From: Cercophora sp. LCS_1
Lineage: Eukaryota > Ascomycota > Sordariomycetes > Sordariales > Lasiosphaeriaceae
Reading direction: 5' to 3'
Assembly (NCBI GenBank): GCA_036250225.1
Contig: JAPZLL010000103.1
Location: 1-15,098, forward strand
DNA length: 15,098 nt
The first letter of the stretch is position 1; every line of letters begins with the position of its first letter. Of the stretch, positions 7,785-14,911 are shown piece after piece. The notes below the pieces were generated by a model that ran no database searches, was not told where the DNA came from, and was given only the letters and a program-made list of their open reading frames with translations. The position numbers and the translations under genes are program-made.

Positions 7785-8058
7785 GTCACAGTCCTACTGG
7801 CTGGTCACAGGCGCTCCAGCAGCGAGTCAGGTAAGCAACGTAATATTGCTACGAAGGAGAAAGGAAAGGAAAAGGCTTTGCCTTTGGCTTTCCGAAGTGG
7901 AATAAATATCCATCTGCTCGTCCGATTCCAGGGTGGGTCCTACAGAGGGCGGTGAGGCGCACGGCCATTCTGCCGTGGTGGGCAGTGGCTCCCTCCGCCA
8001 TGCAGGCTCGCAGTCCTCGACAGCTGCCTGGCAGTGGCAGGGCTGGCCAACCGTCACA
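7784..8058 (-). repeat. Element A 5' LTR (275 bp)
   Basis: The minus strand begins TGTGACGGTTGGCC and ends GGACTGTGACA. It aligns with 241-468 with about ten small differences and one 49-bp extra stretch near its start. A TATA-like box (TATTTATT, 7908-7901) lies about 50 bases above the inferred RNA start at 7852. U5 would be the 69 bases from there to 7784. The open frame inside is not a gene. Confidence 0.92.
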
Positions 8059-8063
8059 CTAAT
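8059..8063. repeat. Target-site duplication CTAAT, right copy (element A)
   Basis: Exact match to 236-240. Beyond it the reverse transcriptase frame of element B resumes. Confidence 0.9.
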
Positions 8064-8638
8064 ACTATGAACGAACGTTTAAGCTCATTAAACGCCTCTT
8101 ATTAGTATCAAGTCCATTTAAATATTACTCCCATACTGCATAGTTTATATAATAATTTTGCAATTTTAATAAAGTCTTATATAAAGCATTAGTAGAAGTT
8201 AATTAATCCAATAAATAATTACACTTCCATTTATATTTTTAATATAGGCCAGTCCTAGACTACCTTAATCTTTTTTAATTGTGTTTCAATCTTCCCGGGG
8301 GATATCCTAAATCCCAAATAATTAAATTTCTATATATAAAACTATTTCTTTTCCAGGTTTACTATTAGTTTGGTTTGCTCTAATACCTATTATTGGTATT
8401 CTTTAAACGTTTGAGAATAAATAAGTACGTTATTAATATAAATAAATACAAACTTATTAAGGAATAGTCTCAGAATATAATTAATTATATTTTAAAATGA
8501 TATAGATATATTAGTAAATCCAAAAAGTATAATACAATACTGGAAATGTTTTTATAACATACGGAATGCCGTTTTATATTTATCTCCTTCTTTAATACAA
8601 ATATAATTAAACTTTATAGGGAAGTCAAGGTTAGTAAA
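8064..8638 (-). pseudogene. Element B reverse transcriptase, RIP-mutated
   Basis: The minus strand from 8638 reads FTNLDF, then YICIKEGDKYKTAFRM, FGFTNISISF, LNKFVFIYINNVLIYSQTFK and, near the end, FNELKRSF. These are the successive gypsy RT motifs (FTKLDL, IKEGDEWKTAFR, PFGL-NAP--F, YLDDILIYS, AF-ELK--F). The catalytic YxDD reads YINN: both Asp are Asn, so the enzyme is dead. Many TAA/TAG codons stand where Gln or Trp is usual. The frame continues without shift into 240-98 across element A. Upstream it is broken by the GC-rich island, so the N-terminal RT segment is not seen next to it. Confidence 0.8.
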
Positions 8639-8674
8639 CTAATTAGTGTTAGTTTACCTGTGAAGTTCGAAATG

Positions 8675-8691
8675 GCTGCACGAAGTGCAGC
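8675..8691. repeat. Perfect hairpin, 7-bp stem, GAA loop
   Basis: GCTGCACGAAGTGCAGC folds on itself. It is the first of three similar hairpins in this GC-rich island. Confidence 0.85.
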
Positions 8692-8763
8692 GCATTTGGT
8701 GCGTGTGGAGCCTGTAGCTGGAATCCACAGGCCAAGACCACTATGTACCCTGCATATTTCCAG

Positions 8764-8778
8764 GCCCTGAATCAGGGC
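8764..8778. repeat. Perfect hairpin, 6-bp stem, AAT loop
   Basis: GCCCTGAATCAGGGC is a perfect inverted repeat around three bases. Confidence 0.85.
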
Positions 8779-8811
8779 ATTGATCAAACGATTCAGCGCA
8801 ACAATCTGGAA

Positions 8812-8826
8812 CCAGGGTATCCCTGG
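8812..8826. repeat. Perfect hairpin, 6-bp stem, TAT loop
   Basis: CCAGGGTATCCCTGG is a perfect inverted repeat around three bases, 33 bases after the previous one. Confidence 0.85.
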
Positions 8827-9071
8827 TATTTCACGCTCGGCAAACAGATTAGTGGATCTTCGGCGTTTCCAAGCCTGGAAAAATCTGAAAGGTCGCCACG
8901 CCCACAGGGCACCACACCACCATAAATATAGGTGCACCCGCGCCTCTGGCAGTTAGATTTCTTCACCGTCGAATACATCACCATCAACACCACCACCGTT
9001 GTTCCACTTTATGCTTCCGTATCCCCGTGACCTTTAAGATTTATCTGGTATTTAGTAGGTAACCCTAATTA

Positions 9072-9199
9072 TGGGGTTCCGGCTATCTGTCTAAAATCGG
9101 ATTTTTCGGTTAAGTTGGAGGTTGGACTCCTGTATAGCCGTTAGTTCCTCCATTTTTCATTACGTTATAGGAGTATTTGGTAATAGGCTTTCTGGGCTA
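9072..9199 (-). other. Element B, unassigned stretch next to the GC-rich island
   Basis: A short minus-strand frame here reads MEELTAIQESNLQLNRKIRF before a stop, which looks like a coiled coil. It is in line with the degenerate frame above it but I cannot assign it to gag or pol. Nothing else is visible. Confidence 0.35.
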
Positions 9200-9990
9200 G
9201 GTAGTATAGGTGGTAGTATTGTGGGTATATATAGAAAATATACTTATATTGGTAGTTCTTCCTTGGGTTCCTCCCAGTAGTACTTCTCTATCGATTTCCA
9301 GAACTATGGGTAAATATACTGGATGGGGAAGTATTCTCGCTCAATCGATTTACTATCCACCCAATCCTCCCAATCTCTATATATAGATTTTCCCTCCTTT
9401 AGCCAGTTGTTGGGTCCCCATTCTTCTTTTATTGATTATAGTTGTAGGACTTCCTTGTTCTAATTTATTGATTTACTGGGGTGTTTTTCCCTATAGTGGT
9501 TTTGATTAGCTAACTATTATACCCCTAGATCTAGCCCTATAATATAAGTATTTCAGTTGAATACAATCACCTAACGTATTTATTCCTCTACTGTTTTACT
9601 GTCCAGTAGGGGGTTATAATTGTGCGTTACTACTTCCTCAGCGTTTTTTCTTTTTTTGAGCTGTTATTATAAAAGCTTAAATGTGCCCGTTCTTTTTGGT
9701 AGTAATCCGTTATTTAATCTCTTAGGTAGGTATCCTCCACTTCTGAGTTTGAGGTTCTCGCGGATATAGATCCACTTGGAATACTCAAATATATTTTATT
9801 GCCTCGGGGTAAGGGAGGAAAAAAATGTGTCCTGAGATTCCTTATCCCACTATTTGGTCTCCCGTTCCACAGGAACTTATTTGACTCTTCCCTCAAAAGT
9901 GAGGATTGGTCTATTATCCTCCCTTTCTATATAATCGTTATTAAATATTTAATTAATATTATCGTCCGAAAAATAGTAATTATTGTCCGA
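9200..9990 (-). pseudogene. Element B: long degenerate frame of unknown identity after the zinc knuckle
   Basis: One minus-strand frame stays coherent for about 260 codons, with every stop explicable as a mutated Gln or Trp codon (CAA, CAG, TGG). Readable pieces include RPILTFEGRVK, NIFEYSKWIYIREN, GGYLPKRLNNGLLPKRTGTF, VTHNYNPLLDSKTVEE, YIIGLDLGV, EEWGPNNWLKEGKSIYRDWE, SIEREYFPIQYIYP and KYYWEEPKEELPI. It is rich in Trp, Tyr, Glu and Lys. It lies where post-knuckle gag and protease should be, but I see no DSGA/DTGA site. It may be a lineage-specific gag extension or part of another element. I do not recognise it. Confidence 0.5.
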
Positions 9991-10113
9991 GTGGAAGTCT
10001 ATCTACTTATTGTCTTTGGAATTAATTATACGAATAACTATTATACTATCCATTATTCAAACGGTTGTCTTGGGTTTTAGTAACAGTACCCACTTGATCT
10101 TCTTGGGTATTTT

Positions 10114-10155
10114 ACATTCTCTAGTAAAGTGTCCATATTTGTTGCAATTATAGTA
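10114..10155 (-). other. Gag zinc knuckle of element B (first Cys replaced by Tyr)
   Basis: Fourteen codons read YYNCNKYGHFTREC, the C-x2-C-x4-H-x4-C nucleocapsid knuckle with the first Cys as Tyr (TAC, from TGC by G-to-A). The basic stretch KIPKKIKW follows, as usual for RNA-binding Gag. Confidence 0.85.
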
Positions 10156-10529
10156 TTAGATCTTACTTTTGTCCTTAGGCGTTTTGCTGGGTTATTATAT
10201 ATTATTACGTCTATTCTGGACTATACTAATATTTATAGGCCCTATATGGGTTCTATAGGACGTATTTAATATAGCCTGGTGGGCGAAGTGGCCCCGAACC
10301 TTCTCTATGGGTTTTTCTCATTGAGCTGGTCTACTGGTAGTGAGTTCCCTTGCCCAGTTGATTTTTTGGCAAGTTCGACTATATCCTGGAGTTTCTTAGG
10401 GTAGTCGAGCTTATAAAGTTCATTAATAATATACCGCTTTAGCCCTTACCAGAACAGTATTACTAGGGCTTTATCTTTAAGGGTGGTATTAGCTACAATA
10501 ATATAGAACTGAATTGCAAATTTGGTAAC

Positions 10530-10534
10530 GGAGG
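10530..10534. repeat. Target duplication GGAGG, left (113-bp insertion)
   Basis: Exact 5-bp match to 10648-10652 on the other side of the insertion. Confidence 0.88.
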
Positions 10535-10647
10535 TGTCACGGCACGAAAATGCATAGCTAAATACCGGTACACTACTAAAAGTAGAACGTTGTGCAGTCG
10601 CATCCTTAAGGGTCAAGTACACGTGCACACAACACAGTGCTGTGACA
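10535..10647. mobile_element. 113-bp mini-insertion with 11-bp inverted ends
   Basis: Starts TGTCACGGCAC and ends GTGCTGTGACA, an 11-bp terminal inverted repeat with one mismatch. It is flanked by perfect GGAGG duplications. Ignoring the insert and one GGAGG copy, the gag frame of element B runs through in register (...QTS, VTKFAIQF...), matching the capsid pattern, so the empty site is clear. It has no coding capacity. The TG...CA ends and 5-bp duplication fit a tiny solo LTR, and its ends resemble those of element A's LTR (TGTCACGGTCC). A MITE moved by an unknown transposase with 5-bp duplication is the alternative. Confidence 0.85.
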
Positions 10648-10652
10648 GGAGG
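10648..10652. repeat. Target duplication GGAGG, right (113-bp insertion)
   Basis: Exact match to 10530-10534. Confidence 0.88.
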
Positions 10653-11398
10653 TCTGCTACTATAGGCTCAAGAGTCTCTATTCGGCTCATTGTCCGGCGT
10701 CTAGCTCTCCGAACTCGGTAGTGATTGTGTGAATAAAGTTCTCGAAATTAGTAAACATATTGTACGAAATAGTATGTCTAGTACAGAAGCTGGTTCTTTT
10801 GTCTCCTTCATTCCTATCTTATTACCTATAAGGTTCTTATATTTATAGTATTGTTTTGCATGCGGTTCGAACCATTTGGTAGCTATCCCATCCAAAAGTG
10901 CCCCACTAAAGATGGTCTTAGATTCCTCATTATTAAAGCAGTTTTATTGTAGGTAATATAGTTATGGAATTGAATAACCCAATCATTAAAGTATAATAAC
11001 TCTCCTTTAAAGCGCAGGGGGGTGAGTAATTTAACAAATTTATACTATAACGCTTTTATTCCCAAGTCTTCCTCCTTAATAATATTAATTTTATCCCTGA
11101 GGCTCTCCTATTCCAGATATAGAGCAGCGAGCGCCTATGCGAGTTCTTTACCGGTAGAGGGGGTGGAGGCAGCATTGGACGTTCCTTTGCCCTTAGCGCC
11201 TCCAACGGTTGATCCAGTGGCCGATATTATGGGGGTAAGAGTTCAACAAACAGCAACCTTGCGGAAGAGACGCTAGCAATATATTACTGAGGTAAACCTA
11301 GTAAAAATAGATTGCGAGAGCGGACAGGGTCCAATACTCTAGGGGTGGATACAAGGTGACTAAGTGAAGGCTAATATAACTCTCGAAGGTGAATATAC

Positions 11399-11758
11399 TG
11401 TTAAGTAGAACGCAGACTCCAAGGTCCCGGACAATGGGTCTCACTGAGCGGTGTTCAAGAATAATGTATTGCTGGTATAAGGAACCAGAGGTCCCTCACT
11501 CCATTGTAGGCACGATGATGGTTTCTATACTACTGGTAATAACAGGTATCCCTGTACCTTTGCTCATTGTGCTTTCGGTGCTCTCTAGTGATCACAGTGA
11601 GCAGGGTGAGCATCCTTCGCGGCTGCTCTTTGTGCTCACTGAGAAACTCAGTGCCAATCACCGTGTCCGTACTGTCATTCGCACCGTGACAACCGCGGGG
11701 GTTCATTGGCCCGTGCCCTGGGCCAGTGGCCGTTTGGGGCGGCCTGCAAGTCGTCACA
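11399..11758. mobile_element. Probable solo LTR (about 360 bp) in gag of element B
   Basis: A GC-rich, unmutated block inside AT-rich gag, starting TGTTAAGTAGAACGC and ending GTCGTCACA, so TG...CA. The five bases outside are TATAC (11394-11398) and CATAC (11759-11763), alike except for one C-to-T change in CpA context. The minus-strand start TGTGACGAC resembles other LTR starts in this window. It has no convincing gene; the 167-codon frame on the plus strand covers it by chance and ends in the AT-rich flank. The exact ends are uncertain. Confidence 0.45.
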
Positions 11759-12744
11759 CATACCTGTGGAGGAGCTGCAGAATGATTCTCCTTATATCTA
11801 CTATAATTATATTTATATTTATTACAGTAGTATTTGTATTTACTATAATTGTATTAAAAGTATATCAACCTGGGCTCGACTTATTGCCTTAATAAGGGTA
11901 TTAAGTATTTGAAGGAATGTTTTCACCCCATTGTTGAGGTTCTTAAATCATTTATAATCCTGCTTTGTGATCTTGCTGTCCAGGAACTGGGCCAGTGCTG
12001 GGACACTCTCTGCAAATAGGGCTTTTACTGATTATATCTCCTCAGTATTGGGGGGGGGGGTTGACTTTATATTAATACTGGTTATAACACTATTGTTTTG
12101 GTCGATACACACTTTTCCCAATATTATTGGGGCAAGGGTATTATTTTTAGCGGGCAGAGGTCCAATAGTACAGTCTGGGAACTGGGTTGGGGACAAGAGT
12201 CTAGTAATCTTAATACTAAGGTTTTTAGTCTGGATAGCGTCTGGGTGGTGATTCTGGGGTGCGTTTTGGTTTTTGTATTCTGGGGTCTGGGTTCGGCGCT
12301 GTTTTTAGGTGGTTTCGGTCGGAGTGAGGCTGGCTTCCTGCGCCGGCCTATATAGTTGAGGGGTATTTTTTTATCTATTTAGCTATATATATATGTATCT
12401 GCTTCGCCCTTCTGCACTTTTTACTATTTGGTTTCTTCAATATTGGTAAGGACCTTAGCGATTTCTAGGGCTTGTTTAATAATCGGTTTAATATATTCCC
12501 AGAGTCTCCTATAGTAGTTATTACTAAACTCCTTCCTTTCTTTTTTATCCCCCAGTATATATCCGTCCTCTCTGTAGATTTCTATAATAGGTGCAAAGAT
12601 CTCCACTAGATCGTTATTTTACAGCCCCTCCACAAATATATTTTCAAAGGGTAATATATTCTTAGTAATACTAACCACAAAGTTGCATACCTTCCCCACC
12701 TTTAATATATACTCTCTAATAAAAAGTTTGCCCTTAGTGCCCAT

Positions 12745-12970
12745 CTTTTTTACTTTGCCTCGTAAATATAATATTATAGTATATTTTTGTTAATAGTAAC
12801 ATATGGATTGCTTAATGGGTGTATATGCTTTAATCGCTGGTTAATATATAGGATCTTAATATTTTAATATAGTTTTATAGCGTTTTTGGGCACAGTTTGG
12901 GATTTTACTAAGAATGGTTAAAAATGATAAAAAAAAAAAAGAAGGCGGGCAGATTTGGAAAAATTCATTC
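12745..12970 (-). other. Element B leader between LTR and gag start
   Basis: AT-rich leader on the minus strand. Just after the supposed LTR end it reads GAATGAATTTTTCC, where the second copy has AAATGGATTTTTCC. TGG there could be the start of a tRNA-type primer site, but I cannot name the tRNA. The leader is shared with the inverted copy at 13828-14049. Confidence 0.5.
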
Positions 12971-13232
12971 TGTATAATCGAAACAACCCTTCTTCTCCGC
13001 AAAAACTTTATTGTAACTGAGGGCCTCGCATTACTCTTATAGAGTTTTAGCGTTCGGTACTACATCTTCAGCACTCGGTTACGCACTGGAACCTTGATTA
13101 TATATAGTGGGGCTGGTAGATAGTAGCTTTCTCTCTCGGAGCCGGGGCCTCATTTGAGTCAAAAAAAAATACCAATGACATTAGGTTAATGTAGGGTTTT
13201 TGCGTTGTAAAAGATCTTTTTTGCTGGCCACA
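12971..13232 (-). repeat. Element B 5' LTR (about 262 bp), left arm of the inverted pair
   Basis: The minus strand starts TGTGGCCAGC and ends near TTATACA. It contains a TATA box (TATATATAA, 13106-13098) and, below it, AATAAA (13012-13007), a fitting promoter and polyadenylation pair. It aligns with 13568-13827 in opposite orientation with many transitions. The LTR limits are set by the TG...CA rule, and similarity extends about 20 bases above the TG, so the ends may be off by that much. Confidence 0.65.
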
Positions 13233-13567
13233 GTTTCTGGCTTTCTTATATATATCCTCTTTGAGGAGTATAGGTTTTATATAATATATTTGGTATAACT
13301 TAATAAATAAAATGTCTATAAACCTTTTTAATAAGTGTTTCTTATTGGATTAACTTATTAATAGGGGGGTTCTTTTTCCTATTAATTTTTTATTAATAAT
13401 TGAAATAACAATTATTAGTTCTAATAGTAAATTCAACTATATCTTAAAGCTTTTTGGAGCAGTTGAGTTTATAGAGTTCATCAATAATATATTGTTTTAA
13501 TCCTTACTAGAATAATATTATAAGGGCCTTATCCTTAAAACTAATATATAGTAAAAAAGCTAGAAAC
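13233..13567 (-). pseudogene. RIP-bleached gag fragment of a third B-type copy
   Basis: The part 13440-13545 is clearly homologous, on the same strand, to the capsid end at about 10385-10490 (TTGTTTTAATCCTTACTAGA compared with the less mutated CGCTTTAGCCCTTACCAGA). Similarity extends weakly down to about 13300. Compared with that copy, C and G have become T and A at many sites. It forms the spacer between the two inverted LTR arms. The AT-rich remainder, 13233-13300, holds nothing I can read. Confidence 0.6.
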
Positions 13568-13827
13568 TGTAGCTGGTGAAAAAAATCTTTTATAACGCAA
13601 AAACCCTGCGTTAACCTGACGTTATTGGTATTTTGTTAACTCGAACGCAGCCCTGGCTCCAGGAGAGAAAGCCACTATCTGCCGGCCCCACTATATACAA
13701 TCAAGGTTCTGGCATACAACCGAGCGCTGAGGATCCAATACCGAATGTCGAAACTCTATAAGAGTAATGTAAGGCCCTCGGCTATAATAAAGTTTTTATA
13801 AATACTAAAGTTTGCATCAATTGCACA
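13568..13827 (+). repeat. Second copy of the element B LTR, opposite orientation
   Basis: Starts TGTAGCTGGTG and ends near TTGCACA. TATATA is at 13692-13697 and AATAAA at 13786-13791. It aligns along its length with the complement of 12971-13232, and both are followed by matching leader and gag. Confidence 0.65.
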
Positions 13828-14049
13828 AAATGGATTTTTCCAAATCTGCCCACCTTTTTCTTTTACTATTTCCAACCATTTTTAGTAAAATCCCAAACTA
13901 TATTCGAAAATACTATAAGATTATATACTAAAACATTAAAATCCCACATACCAATCAATTATTAAGATATATATACCTATTAAACAATTTATATATTATT
14001 ATTAATAAGAATGTACTATAATACTATATCTATAAGGCAAAGCAAAAAA
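13828..14049 (+). other. Leader of the second B-type copy
   Basis: AT-rich leader matching 12970-12745 in reverse orientation. It includes the possible primer-site start TGGATTTTTCC (13831-13841). No gene is visible. Confidence 0.5.
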
Positions 14050-14430
14050 ATGAGTACTAAGGGCAAATTTCCTATTAGGGAGCACAATAAAAAAAAATAG
14101 TATATTATTTTGGCCACATTAAAGGCAGAGAAGGTATACAACTATATGATTAGCATTACTAAGAATATACTGCCCTTTAAAAGTGTACCTATAGAAGAGC
14201 TGTAAAATAACAATTTAATGCAAATCTTTATATTTATTATAGAAATCTATATACTAGGGGATGAAAAAAAAAGGAAAGAGTTTAGCAATAACTGCTGTGG
14301 GAGACTCTGGGAACATATTGAGCCAACTATCGAACGAGCCCTAAAGATTGCCAAGATTATTACCGGTATTGAAAAAACCGAATAGGAAAAAGTACAAAAG
14401 GGCGAAGTAGATACGTGTGTGTATACACAG
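14050..14430 (+). pseudogene. Gag start of the second B-type copy
   Basis: ATG at 14050 opens MSTKGKFPIREHNKKK, the same gag start as at 12744 (MGTKGKLFIRE). Downstream pieces EVYI-type helices, EEKKRKEFSNN-like and LWEHIEPTIERALKIAKI match the left copy's SNNYYRRLWEYIKPIIKQAL. Several TAG/TAA codons and small indels break it. After about 14430 the match to the left copy stops. The product would be the N-terminal Gag region, and it is non-functional. Confidence 0.65.
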
Positions 14431-14911
14431 CCAAATAGATAAAGAAAGACCCCTCAATTATAGCTGTATAGCCTTTGAGTATAAAAAAACACCAAAGAAC
14501 CTGTAATAAACCTTGTAATAAACCTCATGTATCCTCTTCGAGGAACTATAAAGTATTATAAATAATATATTTTAATATTAAACACTTTTTATAAGGGTAA
14601 TTTAAGATCTAACTGGGCTACTTCTATAGGCGTTTTTATTTAGTCATTTGTAGTAAACCTCCGATTGCAGATGGAAAAACTCAACCTTAAGATTTGTCCA
14701 CTTGCCTCTAAGGTTTAATTAATGGGATTTCTATTATCTGAAAATTATTATATTATCTGGAATAGGTATTACTAATATGAGCTTTTTTTGGGCTTTTTAG
14801 TTTCTGTTTAATAGTAATTTATTAAATATGGTTCTATGACTAACTCTTTCCCTATGCCTAAACCATCAGTATTTGAACTAATGCCTTATTTTCCACGTAC
14901 GTTAGGCTTAT
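14431..14911. other. AT-rich degenerate DNA without a readable gene
   Basis: TpA-rich sequence with stops in all frames. Short minus-strand pieces (such as TPIEVAQLDLKLPL near 14630) suggest former coding sequence, but I cannot assign it. The repeated AATAAACCT words near 14505-14530 are a small local duplication. It ends at the LTR start at 14912. Confidence 0.4.

Larger units (their letters stand above)
241..8058 (-). mobile_element. Element A: complete but dead Ty3/gypsy chromovirus-type LTR retrotransposon
   Basis: A 7.8-kb insertion bounded by two LTRs (241-468 and 7784-8058) and a perfect 5-bp duplication CTAAT. On the minus strand the order is 5' LTR, primer-binding site, gag with zinc knuckle, protease, RT, RNase H, integrase remnant, chromodomain, polypurine tract, 3' LTR. 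The pol order and terminal chromodomain place it among chromoviruses, and the self-complementary primer site points to the Tf1/sushi branch. It interrupts the pol of element B and itself carries a DNA transposon at 5493-6994. The stretch from about 1450 to 5290 is heavily RIP-mutated, while both ends are much less so. The integrase catalytic core is missing, so the copy cannot move by itself. Confidence 0.93.
8639..9071. mobile_element. Unidentified GC-rich, unmutated insertion with three hairpins
   Basis: This stretch has normal GC and many CA dinucleotides (CACCATCAACACCACC near 8981), in contrast to the RIP-bleached RT next to it, so it arrived late. The 7-bp CTAATTA at 8639-8645 and 9065-9071 may be its target duplication. 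An alternative is a TG...CA unit at 8647-8951 flanked by ATTAG/GTTAG. It contains three near-identical-shape hairpins with 3-base loops (8675-8691, 8764-8778, 8812-8826). Open frames of 60-107 codons exist on both strands but match nothing I know. It could be a solo LTR, a SINE or a MITE. Confidence 0.5.
10156..12744 (-). pseudogene. Element B gag, RIP-mutated and interrupted twice
   Basis: ATG at 12744 begins a ~106-codon stretch (MGTKGKLFIRE, then EIFAPIIEIYREDGYILGD, SNNYYRRLWEYI) with one stop (TAA for CAA). A Pro/Lys/Thr-rich linker (12400-12250) follows, with a run of Pro codons in the 11-C tract at 12060-12050, helical segments (SVPALAQFLDSKITKQDYK), and a stretch at 11860-11790 of TAA/TAG where repeated Gln would be. 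A Gly/Ser/Thr linker lies at 11240-11140. The capsid is clear at 10895-10490: GIATKWFEPHAKQYYKYKNL, FENFIHTITTEFGELDAGQ, then SVTKFAIQF and LKRYIINELYKLDYPKKLQ. At least one frameshift lies near 10950. The total would be about 720 codons without inserts. Gag packages the element's RNA. Confidence 0.75.
98..13232 (-). mobile_element. Element B: older gypsy-type LTR retrotransposon, host of the other insertions
   Basis: On the minus strand, ignoring inserts, the order is LTR (13232-12971), gag start (12744), gag linker and capsid, zinc knuckle (10114-10155), a long unknown frame (9990-9200), RT (8638-8064) and RNase H start (240-98), where it is cut off. The pieces are collinear and RIP-damaged to a similar degree, which supports one element, though a junction between two related elements near 9000-10000 cannot be excluded because I see no protease there. 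Insertions in it are element A, the GC-rich island at about 8639-9071, the 113-bp unit at 10535 and the probable solo LTR at 11399. Confidence 0.7.

Noticed and set aside
7420..7905. 161-codon plus-strand frame
   Set aside because: It runs antisense to gag and through the primer-binding site into the LTR, so it cannot be a gene of this element.
8655..8720. tRNA-like or SINE head (AGTTCGAAAT resembling a B box)
   Set aside because: No matching A box at proper distance and no cloverleaf. The TTCGAA match alone is too weak.
8647..8951. Solo LTR reading of the GC island with ATTAG/GTTAG flanks
   Set aside because: Possible, but it leaves the equally GC-rich, CA-rich 8957-9040 unexplained. The 7-bp CTAATTA pair brackets the whole island and is preferred, tentatively.
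11389..11892. 167-codon plus-strand frame
   Set aside because: It starts before the probable solo LTR, passes through it and ends in a poly-Ile/Phe stretch made by AT-rich repeat. No motif is visible.
12050..12060. Run of 11 G as a sequencing error or frameshift
   Set aside because: With 11 bases the gag frame reads through as a Pro run and joins coherent sequence on both sides, so the length is consistent with coding.
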